The translations under genes and the position numbers were made by a program. From Cantharellus purpuraceus (Eukaryota; Basidiomycota; Agaricomycetes; Cantharellales; Hydnaceae), in contig JALBUN010000014.1 in assembly GCA_025174535.1 (NCBI GenBank), forward strand, positions 62,001 to 126,000: 64,000 bases of DNA, read 5' to 3'. Positions 46,025 to 57,837 of this stretch are shown here, piece after piece. Within the stretch, counting starts at the first letter, position 1; each line of letters starts with the position of its first letter. The notes under the pieces are model-generated. The model was given only the letters and a program-made list of their open reading frames with translations. It had not been told where the DNA came from and did not search any database.

Positions 46025-47320
46025 CAAAACAATATTAGCATTATTGTACTGTCACTATCTCCCCTTTTCTCATGCACGTGTGGACTGGTATTCAGGATGT
46101 GAAAGGTCAAACTATTGTAGAAAGCCTTAGACAACACTCTTTGACTTGTCTGAAATGCCTTTCCATTGCTGAATAACCAACAAATCACAGAACTGAGGGA
46201 CCTGCAGGCATTGCTAAAAGCATTGAAAGCCACCACAGCTTATGACGGCATTGGTCAAATTGTCAAGGAGTATTGTCGAATGTCAGGGACCAGGTTGGCG
46301 GCCATTATTAAGACCTAGGCTTGAGGTCTATGAAGATCACTCAAACGTGAGGTGGTGAGCACTAATGCAGTGATAATGATCGGCAGCAATGGGGGCCAAT
46401 CAGTGGTATACTGGGAAAAACAGGGAATCAGTGTTTCAGCATACATTTATGTGCCTGCCTGCGTTCCATTTCACTATGGTCGACCAGGATCACTGCTCTA
46501 CAGTGCTATCAGTATCATCCAGGACTGCTCTCTCTACAACAAACTGCGGCGTGCCTTTTGGGTATTAGGAACGTGTCCGACATGTTCAACTCGCATTCAG
46601 TGATAAAATTTCTAGCTGTACTCATAAGAGCAAGAGCAATGACTTGTATTGTTGATGCTGCTTTCATTGGTGAGCATCAAATCAGCCATGGTCACAACTA
46701 ATATCGATGAGTGACTGTCTGTGGCCTTAGCCGTATGGGGCTCAGTGTTAGCATGACTGCTAGCAAGGGTTCTCTCAGGGTTATGACAGGAAAGGACTCA
46801 AAGGCTCACGACAGGCAACAATCAATCGCCTATAAGCAAGCAGCCAAAGATGCCTTCGTGCATTGATTCCAATGCTTCAATCACAGCCACATGAATCTGT
46901 CACCATGAAATGCCAAGAAAATGAGATGCTCATGAGGTATCTGTACACTTCGTCACATCATTATTCCCCTAGTTGCAAGCGGCTCTACTCTTAGGCTTCA
47001 GTTCACCCAACAACTGGATTTACTTGAAGGTGGGATTAGCGTTGAGGATAACACAACTGCCTTTGTCCACCAAACTGGGTGGCAAAACAATGAGTAAGGA
47101 TTTACAACTGAGTGTGAGGCATCAGTTCTCTCAACAACCAGATCAACTCAAAGGCAGGATTAGTGTTGAGTTTTTACAACTGAGCACGAGGCGTCAGTTC
47201 ACCTAACAACCAAATCAACTTGAAGGTGGGATTAGTGTTGAGGATAACATGACTGCCCATGTCCATGAAACTCAAACTAAGTCACATGAAGTCCAAACAC
47301 TTGTTAGCACCTTGACACCC
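46025..47320. other. Repeat-derived spacer with dispersed minisatellite cores
   Basis: 46990-47230 contains three diverged copies (minus orientation) of the core TTCAGTTCACC...CAACAAC related to the array at 60.7-61.8 kb. No gene recognised. Confidence 0.4.
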
Positions 47321-47322
47321 CC

Positions 47323-49627
47323 TTGACATCCAGTCATCACATGCTGTACCAATCATCATACTCCACTTTCTTCATGGCATGCTCAAAGCGCATCAGAGCA
47401 CGTCTCAGCTCAGTGGAGATGCAGCAGCGACGTGTGAAGTGGTTGAACCTGGCTCATGAAATCAAGGTTGCTCAAGACACTTACAAGGTTGCTGCAGCAA
47501 AGATTGCACGTTCTCATAATAAGTACAAATTCCTATCACTTTTTCTAACTTGGCTTCCTCTGATTGTGCATGTGTCAGATCTCTTTGGTGGACAAAGAGT
47601 CAATTATACTTGGGTTCCCATAAGGCAGCACAGATGCGTAGAGCAAACCCATGGAATGGATTCATTAGACACAAGCTGAATGAGGCAAATGAAAGTAAGT
47701 AACGATTTGGATTCCTATTCTTATAACTCACCATATATGTAGCGCTTGAGGAAGGATCTAGATGGAAGCTACCTACATTCATAAAGGAGCATCATGCAGC
47801 ACTTGAACATGAGTATTACAGGCTAACTGAGGAGGAAAGGGAGAGATACAGGAGCAAGGTGAATAACTCACATGCAACCAAGGTAACTGTTTTGGAACCG
47901 TGAACTTCAACCTAAACTGTGGTGTTAATCACAATCTAAGTTTAGCCTGAAGATGTATGACCTTTCAAGGCTAGCAATAAGCTTGAAACTATTTTAACGG
48001 AGAACCCAATTAAGAAATTATACTCCAGTGAACAATCACAATCAATGTCTCTTGTTTTGGAACCGTGAACTTCAACCTAAACTGTGGTGTTAATCACAAT
48101 CTAAGTTTAGCCCGAAGATGTATGACCTTTCAAGGCTAGCAATAAGCTTGAAACTATTTTACTGGAGAATCCAATTAAGAAATTATACTCCGGTGAACAA
48201 TCACAATCAATGTTGCCACAGGAAGTGAAGCAATAGAGATTTATGCTTGTCACGTGTAGTTCACGCTTTACTGCTGATGCAATGTAAAGTCAAAGATTGA
48301 CAGGCATTCAAGGGTTCAGATACTTCAAAGGGGGAAGTAACCTAGTGCCTTAGTACCGCAGGTTGAGTGGATTAAAGCTAACAATAATCCCTTCAACATA
48401 AAAAGATAGATATGCACTTGAACACTTCCTTCTGAACAAGCGTATTCACTGTACGTGTTTATCCATGATAGAATCAACAGTCAAGGGATATTAATCTCGT
48501 CTCAAAGAGGTGAGTTAATAGACTGTGTTGTTGATTTATTGAAATGCCCACAATTGAACCAACCAATCAATAGCAAAGTACGTGTTAACCTGACTAACCT
48601 CAGAGTCTCAATTAAACGTGCAGTATTCTTGACCAATCAATAGCCTAGTATGTATTAACCTGACTAACCTCAGAGTCTCAATTAAACGTGCAAGATTCTT
48701 GATTATAACCAATAGCCCGATACGTGATAATTTGACTAACCTCAGAGTCTCAATTACACGTGTAAGGTTCTTGATCAATGAATAACAATTAATACACTTC
48801 AAGTTACTGCTCCGAGTGGGCTTGTAGTGTGTTAATTACTAATCAGTTACTCCGTATTAACCTCTTCTCTGAGTTTGATTAATATTAGAGCCTGCTGCGC
48901 TTGTAATATAATAACTTCTGGCTTCTCCAAGAGTCAATCAAAGTTAATATACACTAAGAGTAGCTGATATAAGCATGATGCTTATGTGATGATTACTCAA
49001 TGCTTGAGTAGACACTGCTGTGTGTGTGTGGTAAAAAGATCTTATTTATTGCACTGCTGTTGCAGCCCTTTTTATATACATGGACTATCTAGCTTATGTA
49101 ACTAATCAGAGAACATTCCTGGTGCTTAGGGAAGCCCCTGGAAGGAAAGAGAAGGCTGGGGAACCTTGTGGAAGGTCCAGGAAGGTGTCAGAACCTTCTG
49201 TGGCTGCTTTTGGCTGAAGTGCGCGAACTCCAATGATTATGTAATGCGCGTGTCGTTCGCTCGCGCGCAAGTGCTCGTCAGAGTTGAATGACAGATTATA
49301 TCAGCAACCAACCCCTTGTGTACACTTGTGGGCTCAAATACACAAAAAAGTGAAATATAAGTACATTCAATAGAACATTTGAAATACCTTTAAACTACTA
49401 AATAATAGTCCTTATTTGAAGTAGTTTAGAACTGCATATACCCCAACAGTAACCATGCCCCGTGCCAATGCAAATTCATTGTCTAGTTCCATGCTGTTGA
49501 GCAACGCACCAGATGCAAGGCATTCTATTTTGCTGTCCGTGGCAATGTTGAGCATCACAATGAACCAAAGGTGTATATGGGTGCTGAAACAGAAAAATTC
49601 TTCAAGGGTGTGCTCAATATGAATCCC
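47323..49627 (+). pseudogene. Repeat-associated basidiomycete hypothetical protein, broken by a solo LTR
   Basis: Coherent pieces: RRANPWNGFIRHKLNEANE (about 47637-47692), then after an intron LEEGSRWKLPTFIKEHHAAL and EHEYYRLTEEERERYRSK up to 47887, and on the far side of the solo LTR RCKAFYFAVRGNVEHHNEPK and VYMGAETEKFFKGVLNM (about 49518-49624). This WNxFxHxKxxxANE...LPxxIKExH protein type is widespread in agaricomycete repeats. Interrupted at 47888-49448 and cut at 49628 by a second LTR. Confidence 0.5.
47888..49448 (-). mobile_element. Solo LTR, second family, 1561 bp, with internal tandem duplication
   Basis: Bounded by the 5-bp duplication GTAAC (47883-47887 and 49449-49453). On the minus strand it starts TGTTGGGGTATA and ends GGTTCCAAAACA, the same 3' terminus as the 1432-bp family. 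A minus-strand TATA (TATATAAAAAGG, about 49071) supports the orientation. Near the left end about 163 bp are present twice in tandem (47888-48050 and 48051-48215), each beginning TGTTTTGGAACCGTGAACTT. Confidence 0.72.
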
Positions 49628-52496
49628 TGTTTTGGAACCTGCAAAATTATGGTGTTAGGGCAAACTCTAAATCACCACAATTCCATGAATGAACAGCTGA
49701 GAAGAATATCAAACCCTGCTGCAGCACAACTCCAGAAACAATTTAACGTTTGTACTTTGGTTACAATCCTTTGTATTGGTCAATGCAGACTATACGCAGA
49801 AAGGTAATACGTTTCTTAGCAGCAAGAAATGAATAAGACTTCCAGAGTCTAGAGTTCACGGACGCTTAGGGGTCCAGATATTCCGAAAAGATGGGAATGC
49901 ACTTAGAGGCTAAAGGAAGTAGGTGGATGAATCCAACCGTCCAACCAGTGGCACTCAGAAGCGGGTAACAGCAATGTGTGAAGTAGTCTAGCAACTGCTT
50001 CACACGAGTTCAAGCTTCTAATGCTCTGCAAAGGCAGTACACACTAGTAACTTAAACAAGAGCACTAATGGCAGGACTATCGACAGACAATCTCACCCTG
50101 TAGATTCGTAGTCACGCGAGGTAGATACTACACTCACGCCCAAAGCAGGAATATCACTACTTTGAGTGCAATCAAGTACAGTTACACAACTGTAAAAGAT
50201 CCTTGAACTGGTAATCAACAGTTACTGAGATAGAGGATGACACTGTATGTCACTCTAGTCACACTGGTGTGCAGAAGATGGGTAGAATATGATGATATGT
50301 TATTCTTTCAGAGGCAGAATGGCCTCCTTATATATTGTATTTACAGGGGCTGACTAATGCTTCTGGAATATTCTACCTATTAATAGATGGAAGCTACTGG
50401 AAGGTTGTGGAAGGTGGAAGAAAGGGGTAGAATATTCCAAGCCAATCACAGGATCTGTATGGGAATCACCTTTTCCCTATCAAATTCCATTTATGCAGCA
50501 CCAATGTGCTATTCTTTGCTTTTCCATTCCTAAATATCAGCATATATTTGATGCTTGTACCTGGAATGGACTTATTCAAATATTCTCTATTTTTCCATAT
50601 TTTTCTGGGAATATTCCATGCAGAACTCGGCCCAGAATCATTTATTTCTGCTGTGCTACAGTTGTGGACCCATAGGCGCCCACAAACCTTCGCGCAGCCG
50701 GCTCTCCCCTTTTGGACCAGGCATTTGGCCTCAATTCAACCTCAGATGTCTCTCATCAATAAATATTCTCTAACTTAACAACCACAGCCTCTCAGGGCAC
50801 TATTTTCCATGCAGATCATCACATGACATGTGGCTATCCATGGCTGTCCAAACCAGTGCAGAAAACAGGGTGGACACCCTTCTTTTTGCCTGATCAGTGC
50901 CTAGCTCAGGGATCAGATCAGCTGATGGGTGATCAAATCAGGTGATTGCCTTGGAATATTCTACCCCTTTCCATAACATTCTAGCTGTTTCCTTCTATTA
51001 TTAGATAGAACTTTCCAGAACCATTATTCAGCTCCTGATCAGTGTTAGTGCTGTGATCAGATCCTGTGATTGGCTTGGAATATTCTACCCCTTTCTTCCA
51101 CCTTCCACAACCTTCCAGTAGCTTCCATCTATTAATAGGTAGAATATTCCAGAAGCATTAGTCAGCCCCTGTAAATACAATATATAAGGAGGCCATTCTG
51201 CCTCTGAAAGAATAACATATCATCATATTCTACCCATCTTCTGCACACCAGTGTGACTAGAGTGACATACAGTGTCATCCTCTATCTCAGTAACTGTTGA
51301 TTACCAGTTCAAGGATCTTTTACAGTTGTGTAACTGTACTTGATTGCACTCCAAGTAGTGATATTCCTGCTTTGGGCGTGAGTGTAGTATCTACCTCGCG
51401 TGACTACGAATCTACAGGGTGAGATTGTCTGTCGATAGTCCTGCCATTAGTGCTCTTGTTTAAGTTACTAGTGTGTACTGCCTTTGCAGAGCATTAGAAG
51501 CTTGAACTCGTGTGAAGCAGTTGCTAGACTACTTCACACATTGCTGTTACCCGCTTCTGAGTGCCACTGGTTGGACGGTTGGATTCATCCACCTACTTCC
51601 TTTAGCCTCTAAGTGCATTCCCCTCTTTTTGGAATATCTGGACCCCTAAGCGTCCGTGAACTCTAGACTCTGGAAGTCTTATTCATTTCTTGCTGCTAAG
51701 AAACGTATTGCCTTTCTGCGTATAGTCTGCATTGACCAATACAAAGGATTGTAACCAAAGTACAAACGTTAAATTGTTTCTGGAGTTGTGCTGCAGCAGG
51801 GTTTGATATTCTTCTCAGCTGTTCATTCACGGAATTGTGGTGATTTAGAGTTTGCCCTAACACCATAATTTTGCGGGTTCCAAAACAGGATCTGATCACA
51901 GCACTAACACTGATCAGGAGCTGAATAATGGTTCTGGAAAGTTCTATCTAATAATAGAGGGAAACAGCTAGAATGTTATGGAAAGGAGTAGAATATTCCA
52001 AGGCAATCACCTGATTTGATCACCCATCAGCTGATCTGATCCCTGAACTAGGCACTGATCAGGCAAAAAGAAGGGTGTCCACCCTGTTTTCTGCACTGGT
52101 TTGGACAGCCATGGATAGCCACATGTCATGTGATGATCTGCATGGAAAATAGTGCCCTGAGAGGCTGTGGTTGTTAAGTTAGAGAATATTTATTGATGAG
52201 AGACATCTGAGGTTGAATTGAGGCCAAATGCCTGGTCCAAAAGGGGAGAGCCGGCTGCGCGAAGGTTTGTGGGCGCCTATGGGTCCACAACTGTAGCACA
52301 GCAGAAATAAATGATTCTGAGCCGAGTTCTGCATGGAATATTCCTGAAAAAATATGGAAAAATAGAGAATATTTGAATAAGTCCATTCCAGGTACAAGCA
52401 TCAAATATATGCTGATACTTAGGAATGGAAAAGCAAAGAATAGCACATTGGTGCTGCATAAATGGAATTTGATAGGGAAAAGGTGGTTCCCATACA
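49628..52496 (-). mobile_element. Solo LTR (1432-bp family), copy A, minus orientation, with copy B inside
   Basis: 828 bp (49628-50455) plus 604 bp (51893-52496) add up to 1432 bp after removing copy B and one 5-bp duplication. It starts TGTTTTGGAACC and ends GGTTCCCATACA, the reverse of copy X. No matching target duplication is seen outside (ATCCC on the left; truncated copy C on the right), so the right edge was probably formed by recombination with copy C. Confidence 0.78.
50456..51887 (+). mobile_element. Solo LTR (1432-bp family), copy B, nested in copy A
   Basis: Exactly 1432 bp, TGTATGGGAATC to GGTTCCAAAACA, with target duplication GGATC (50451-50455 and 51888-51892). Contains the TATATAAGGAGGCC promoter at about 51181. 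Confidence 0.85.
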
Positions 52497-52794
52497 CACC
52501 TACTTCCTTTAGCCTCTAAGTGCATTCCCATCTTTTCGGAATATCTGGACCCCTAAGCGTCCGTGAACTCTAGACTCTGGAAGTCTTATTCATTTCTTGC
52601 TGCTAAGAAACATATTACTTTTCTGCGTATAGTCTGCATTGACCAATACAAAGGATTGTAACCAAAGTACAAACGTTAAATTGTTTCTGGAGTTGTGCTG
52701 CAGCAGGGTTTGATATTCTTCTCAGCTGTTCATTCATGGAATTGTGGTGATTTAGAGTTTGCCCTAACACCATAATTTTGCAGGTTCCAAAACA
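52497..52794 (+). mobile_element. Solo LTR (1432-bp family), truncated copy C
   Basis: Matches the last roughly 300 bp of the LTR (from cacctacttcc to GGTTCCAAAACA). Directly abuts copy A on the left and an NLR gene fragment on the right. Confidence 0.75.
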
Positions 52795-53039
52795 ATCGCC
52801 TCCTTGCTCAACATAAACAGCTCTTGGACTCGCGGTTTCCTGGAGCTATTTCGGCCCGTGATTCATGCGCCTTCTCTCAATCCTATCTCAATCTTTCACG
52901 CCTCATTTCATGATTTCATTATTGATCACTCCCACTGTCAAACGTACGTCCTGGATGTCTTCAAAGGCCATCAAATGTTAGCTGTCAAGTGTTTTCGATG
53001 CTTAAATCAGTCTCTTAAACGTATTATTTGCAATTAATC
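52795..53039 (+). pseudogene. Transposed fragment of the NACHT-WD40 gene
   Basis: Encodes LLNINSSWTRGFLELFRPVI, HASFHDFIIDHSHCQTYVLD and MLAVKCFRCLNQSLKRIICN, nearly identical to about 33310-33555 of the minus-strand NLR gene. About 245 bp without start or end, sandwiched between LTR copy C and the serine palmitoyltransferase remnant. Confidence 0.8.
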
Positions 53040-53041
53040 TC

Positions 53042-53970
53042 CTTGTCAGAGGAAGTCCCTTCTTGATTCGTTCCTTCTCAACACCTTGCAAGACTTCCTC
53101 CAGGCTGTTCAAGTCACTGTGATCGTATCATCGTACTGTCGACTGGGACACCTGAATGCCCTTGTGTACTGCAAAACTGACACCACGGTCAGCCACAATT
53201 ATATCTCCACGTTTGCAGAAAGCAGGGATGACAGGATATTGTTGAGAATGCTTGTGAGTAAATGATAGTCGACTCGGTCCCAAGGAATGATGCAATATCC
53301 CATTCGAGCGTCATGTGAACGTCTTGTGAATAGTTAGAGATATCAATGTGGGAAGAGAACACAAGGGGTACCCATGGTCCCATAAAACCCAGGCGGTCCA
53401 CAACTACCGAGACCATAGTTGCGCAGTGTCCTGATGGCGCGAGCTGTGACACGTTCATTACCTGCGAGCCCAGTGAAATTGTGACTGGCAAGATTTAGAG
53501 CAGTCTTCCCAGTGTTTACGAGTTTAGGCTTGGGGCCCATGGCGCCTTGAACAATTGTAAATTGCTGAACTCAAGTTCTTCATAAACGTCTAGCGGAGGA
53601 ACGAGAGGCTCTGGTGCCCATTCATCCACAAGCTCGTCTATTTCCTGAAACAGTTGAGCCATAGCATTAACAATGAAAGGTAGGAATGGCTTACCTACTC
53701 GCTAAGCTTGATGAAGCTCTTTCCCGACCCTTCGGCACGTGTTCGCGATTAGGGCAGAGTCCTGACTGCGAAGAGAAATAGCACAATTGCAAGTACGGTG
53801 CGTCCAGGATCGTTACGGTGTGAAGACCTGATGTATCGCGTGATAACGGCTGAGCCTGGGATGTAATTCCATGTAGACAAAATTATTGAGTATGAAGACT
53901 GCAAGAATATGAAGAGTGGTTCTAGGTTGCTATTGGAGGCAAGGGCGCCAGTGCTGTCGAGTATCGACAT
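53042..53970 (-). pseudogene. Serine palmitoyltransferase subunit 1 (LCB1/SPT1) 5' fragment
   Basis: From ATG 53970 on the minus strand: MSILDSTGALA, a hydrophobic helix region, YIPGSAVITRYIRSSHRNDP, ELVDEWAPEPLVPP, MGPKPKLVNTGKTALNLASH, NFTGLAGNE, YGLGSCGPPGFYGT, then after a short intron [20 protein letters not shown] and [20 protein letters not shown]. This is the alpha-oxoamine synthase fold of the sphingolipid enzyme subunit. Lesions: a frameshift before TIVQGAMGP, a frameshift after FSTISC, a TGA in place of Trp after QSTVR, and loss of the C-terminal half at 53042 where the NLR fragment begins. Serine palmitoyltransferase is essential, so an intact copy must exist elsewhere. Confidence 0.82.
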
Positions 53971-54029
53971 AGCCACTGCCGGATAGCACAGCGATAACCA
54001 CCGCCTGAGTTGGCTTGCTGTAAGGAGTG

Positions 54030-54345
54030 TAAGGATTTACAACTGAGCGTGAGACTTCAGTTCACCTAACAACCAGAACCACTTGATAGTGGGAGTGGGT
54101 GAACGTAGCGAAAGAACGAGGATTGTAAGGGTTCACAACTGAGCGCGAGACTTCAGTTCACCTCACAACCAGAACTACTTAATGATAGGAGTAGGTGAAC
54201 GTAGGAGCAAGGAGTAACAGTAAAGTCTGAGTTTGTCGGAGTCTGAACGACAAGCACTTCGTTTTGCCGCCATCTCCCACCTTGGAGTAGGTCTGGTTCT
54301 TAGGTGAACTGAAGCCTCGCGCTCAGTTGTAAATCCTTAAGGCAT
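54030..54345. repeat. Dispersed minisatellite cores, both orientations
   Basis: Two minus-oriented units (about 54037-54110 and 54127-54200; acaactgagcg-gagacttcagttcacc) and one plus-oriented unit (about 54300-54340; aggtgaactgaagcctcgcg) of the core that makes up the 60.7-61.8 kb array. Confidence 0.7.
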
Positions 54346-54479
54346 TATCCTCTTTGTTTTGCCGCCGGCTTTCGGTTTCAACTTCCCTCTATCCAAGTCA
54401 GGCCGCCTTTATCCCGCCTTGACTCTGCCTCAATCTGCTTTGTATAATTGCTGGCACGAGTCGATTGCAAAGAAGGACC

Positions 54480-55856
54480 ATGTCTAACTCCCATTCCGGA
54501 TCCGAAGATGATATTCCCTCAGACCATGTTCGCCTCGTGCTTGTGCGCTACCCGCCGTTCTACCTCGAAATCCCTTTAAAAGTCATCTCTTCTTTGTGTT
54601 TGAAACCTCGGAAATACCTTGCCTACCTTGGTTGGTGCGTCCTTGGTGCTGAGGGCTCGTTGACGGAGGGTGACAGTACTACACCGTTGGGCCTCGACGG
54701 CGATCTGGATGACGGAGGCTTGTACTACTATGATACACCCGCGGGTACTGGTGAGTTTTTATATGAACTATCGTTGTGAAAACAAAATGAGCGTGTGCTT
54801 TCCGTCGAGAAAAGGCCTTGGCCAGGCAATTGACCTAGAAGTAATTAAGCAACGGTCAACCGTGCCTTCGGGAAGCACGGCCACTCGCAATTATTTCCGT
54901 AACAACCTGCTCGAACGTGATACGTGTTGTGTGTTCACAGCAGCTGCCCCCATTTCTGGAAGTGGGATGCATATCATTCCCTATAGCAGGGGCTCTGAGG
55001 TACGCTCAGCAGTATTATTGCGCTGGGATGATATCTGATCACCTGCTCTTCCACCTCAGTGGTTTCGGCTGATCGTACAGAATCGTCCAAAATATGAGGA
55101 GGAAGTGGGCGATATGACGGACATCAACGATATCCGCAATGGTGTCTTTGTAGTCGGCTATGTACACACCCGGTTTGATCCACGCCATGTTGTAATACTC
55201 AAGGTTCATCTCTTCGGACCAAGTTTGATTTGTCCCTCTCTAACCCTATCACTTCTCAGACTCCAAACCACTTTCTTGCCACTACAGACATTCCCCACAC
55301 CAACCGACCCGTTAAGCCACCGGAAGAGGCTGCCTGCCCCCACAACATCCGTTATACGCTGCAGTGGCTGATAGAACCAGACCCGGGCGTAGTCCTTCTC
55401 GTCCCAAACAATATTGACGCTGCTTTCAAGAGAGACACCCCAAAACTAAAGCCGTCGGGCCTGTTACTGAACTACAACTATGGTGCTGCTGCCGTCAAGA
55501 TGTGGGGACATGGGAAAGAGGTCCTTAACAAACGCCCCAACATTCCTTGGCCAACTGTGCCTACTTCAGCTCCCATGGGACCTACAAAGACAGTGAATGA
55601 TAGGGCATCCACAATCCAAAAACGTGATGCAGCGAGGCGTGCGAGGAAAGGTGATGCTGAGGGTGTTGCAGCTGGAGACCAGCCCGGGGAGGTGATGGAC
55701 TCAAAGGAAGACCATGCACAATGGGATGAGGATGATGTAATGCTCTTCTTCTGGGGAAATTCTCCAGCCGCAGTGGAACGCCATCACAAGAAAGAGCGGG
55801 AACGCAGCGACTATATGGAGCAGTGGCGACAAGGCGTGTCTTTGACTTCAAGCTGA
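54480..55856 (+). CDS. HNH_2-like nuclease-domain protein
   Basis: Four exons: 54480-54750, 54815-54999, 55060-55203 and 55260-55856. The core is NLLERDTCCVFT...MHIIPYSRGSEWF, then INDIRNGVFVVGYVHTRFDP and VVILKTPNHFL, the arrangement of the fungal HNH_2-like family (ERDxxCxxT, xHIIPxSRGxE, NDxxNGxxxxxxxHxxFD). The C-terminal region is charged, with DDVMLFFWGNSPAAVERHH. ATG 54480 follows a TATA-like stretch (tttgtataattg) by about 35 bp. All junctions keep phase and no lesion was seen. The family is multicopy in mushrooms; a DNA role is assumed but unproven. Confidence 0.6.
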
Positions 55857-55939
55857 TCGGGGGACAACTGCTGGAGCTGGAGCAAAAGGTGGGGCTGTGA
55901 CTGAGGGGACGGAACGAAAGGACGAAGAAGATGAGGGAA

Positions 55940-57360
55940 TAGCCGGAGCCGTCAGCCATCAGTCGCTCCCCCAACACCCCGCTGGGGCAATCCCAACAAG
56001 TCCAACAGACACAAAACTCACCACAAGAGTCCTCTCACCAGATACATGGTGTAGGCCAAAGTGGCCATTCCCCTGCTGGCCCATTTCCGCCACATCACCC
56101 TGCTTACTATCCGAGCTATCCGCCGCAAGCAGGATCCTTTCAGTACTCTTATGGTGCACCTTCACCTGTTGCAGTATCAAGTGCGCCTGACGGACAGTCA
56201 TACCTGGCACTGCGCCCAGATGAGGCGCAATCCATGTACACCACTAGCTTCGCAACGACTGTCGGGACTGGGAATGAGAATTCGGCTTCATCATCTTTCA
56301 ATGCACCATATCCATCCTCAGCACTGCCTGCACATCCCCTTGACGCGAATGCGCCACAGGGCAACCCATTCCCTCCGACCGCGGCGCCCACCATGCCTGT
56401 CTCAACGTACGGCCCAGCCGTGTATAAAGTCACCATGTCTGATGATGATGGTGACCGAGACCAACCAGAAACCTCAGGCTTATCTTCCCCGAAAAAGGAA
56501 GCAGCGGCCAAGGGTGGGGGGAGGACAGGTCGTGGCGATCACGTCGCTTGTCACTTCTGTCGAGGTGTGTGTCATCTCCTGTCTCCTCTCCTGTCAATAG
56601 CTCACATCCCTCCTTTTCATCAGGCTGAAAGCTCAAATACGATGGCCGTCGGTGATCGAAACGCAACGTGTAGCAAACGGACTGAAGGTGCCATTCCCGA
56701 TTTGAGTGCCGACCCGCAGACGTCGACGCAGTCGCAGTCGCAGATGTCAACCTCTTCAACTGAGGGTGTCAAACGAAAGCGTCGTCACCCGCATCAAGCC
56801 AATGGCCAGAGTCAGACCAGTGTCCTTAGATTCGAGGATGCAGATGGAACGGGTATTACGGTTTCGCCCATGAAACCAGCCACTGCTGCGTACGGTATAG
56901 AGAACAACGAGCGTTTAGGGTTCTATTATGCGGGTGAAGGGCCGGGACAATTCGGTGCGCCATATTCTCCATATGGAGATTATAATCGGGCAGCAAGTGC
57001 CCATCCTCCACCACAGCAGGCAACATACGCGTATGCACGGGATGGGGGAGAAGATGATGCTGATGCAAATGCGGATATGGACGCAGATGGTGAAGGTGAT
57101 GGCGAACGTGAGGTGTACGGCTCACGGCCTGAAGAGGGTGGTGTGAGTATTCATTCATTTTCCCATACCGTTCCTTTTGAAGGATGAACATACAAGCTGT
57201 CTCACGCTGCATTTTTTTCTGTATCTTTTGCTTTGGCAACATGTTTCTAATAGGTCACGCTTTACAGTCTTATGGCCAGCCGCCGAATGGAAATTATTCC
57301 CATGCCTGGCCCGCTGAGCCTCCCGGTGGTGTACCTATCTCCCACCCGCAGCACATGTAA
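55940..57360 (+). pseudogene. Zn2Cys6 transcription factor, disrupted in the DNA-binding domain
   Basis: A Pro/Gln/Ser-rich frame (PNTPLGQSQQVQQTQNSPQE; HHPAYYPSYPPQAGSFQYSY) leads to GDHVACHFCR, the start of a binuclear cluster, followed by a 60-bp intron. After it the expected RKLKCDG block is visible as KLKYDGRR but behind a TGA, with one zinc cysteine changed to Tyr and further TGA/TAG codons. The later half (CSKRTEGAIPDLSAD, KRKRRHPHQANG, acidic tail) is in another frame and ends in a final exon at 57268-57360. The zinc cluster is therefore broken by stops and a frameshift. A TAG also blocks the frame at about 55940. Close behind the HNH_2 gene; no functional link is implied. Confidence 0.55.
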
Positions 57361-57837
57361 GATTGCGAAAGGTGTTCACAGTAGGCATGCGGTCTCACTC
57401 GTGTATACTCGTGTATGCGCGTGTGTTTCTTTTGACATTATATGTTGTCTACCGTTTTGCGGTATCGTCGCCACATGTTTAATAATCACTGCGGCAACAC
57501 TTTCGGCTATTAGTTCAGACTTTTCTTGAAGACTTTTTTATGCCCGGCTTCATGGGTTCGTTCCATCACTTTTAGTGATTTTGGTCAGGTCATGTTGGCT
57601 ATCTGATCCACCCATCTGGAGCATACTGCTTTTGGTCTGACAATCCAGCAGAGTCCATGGGAAAGATAAAATCCTAACACAATAAGATATGGTTGGGCCG
57701 TACGTTCGTTGTAATCTATTCGGGCTCAAGAACTTGTCCGTGTGTTTCTACAATTTGCTAATATAACCTTTTTTCCCAAAAACCCCATGTACATTCCTTT
57801 TCTGCCCCTGAGTCACCCGGTGGCCCACCCTCGAGCA

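Noticed and set aside
56149..56759. Minus-strand ORFs opposite the Zn2Cys6 region
   Set aside because: Antisense shadows; the plus strand carries the zinc-cluster start and coherent low-complexity domains.
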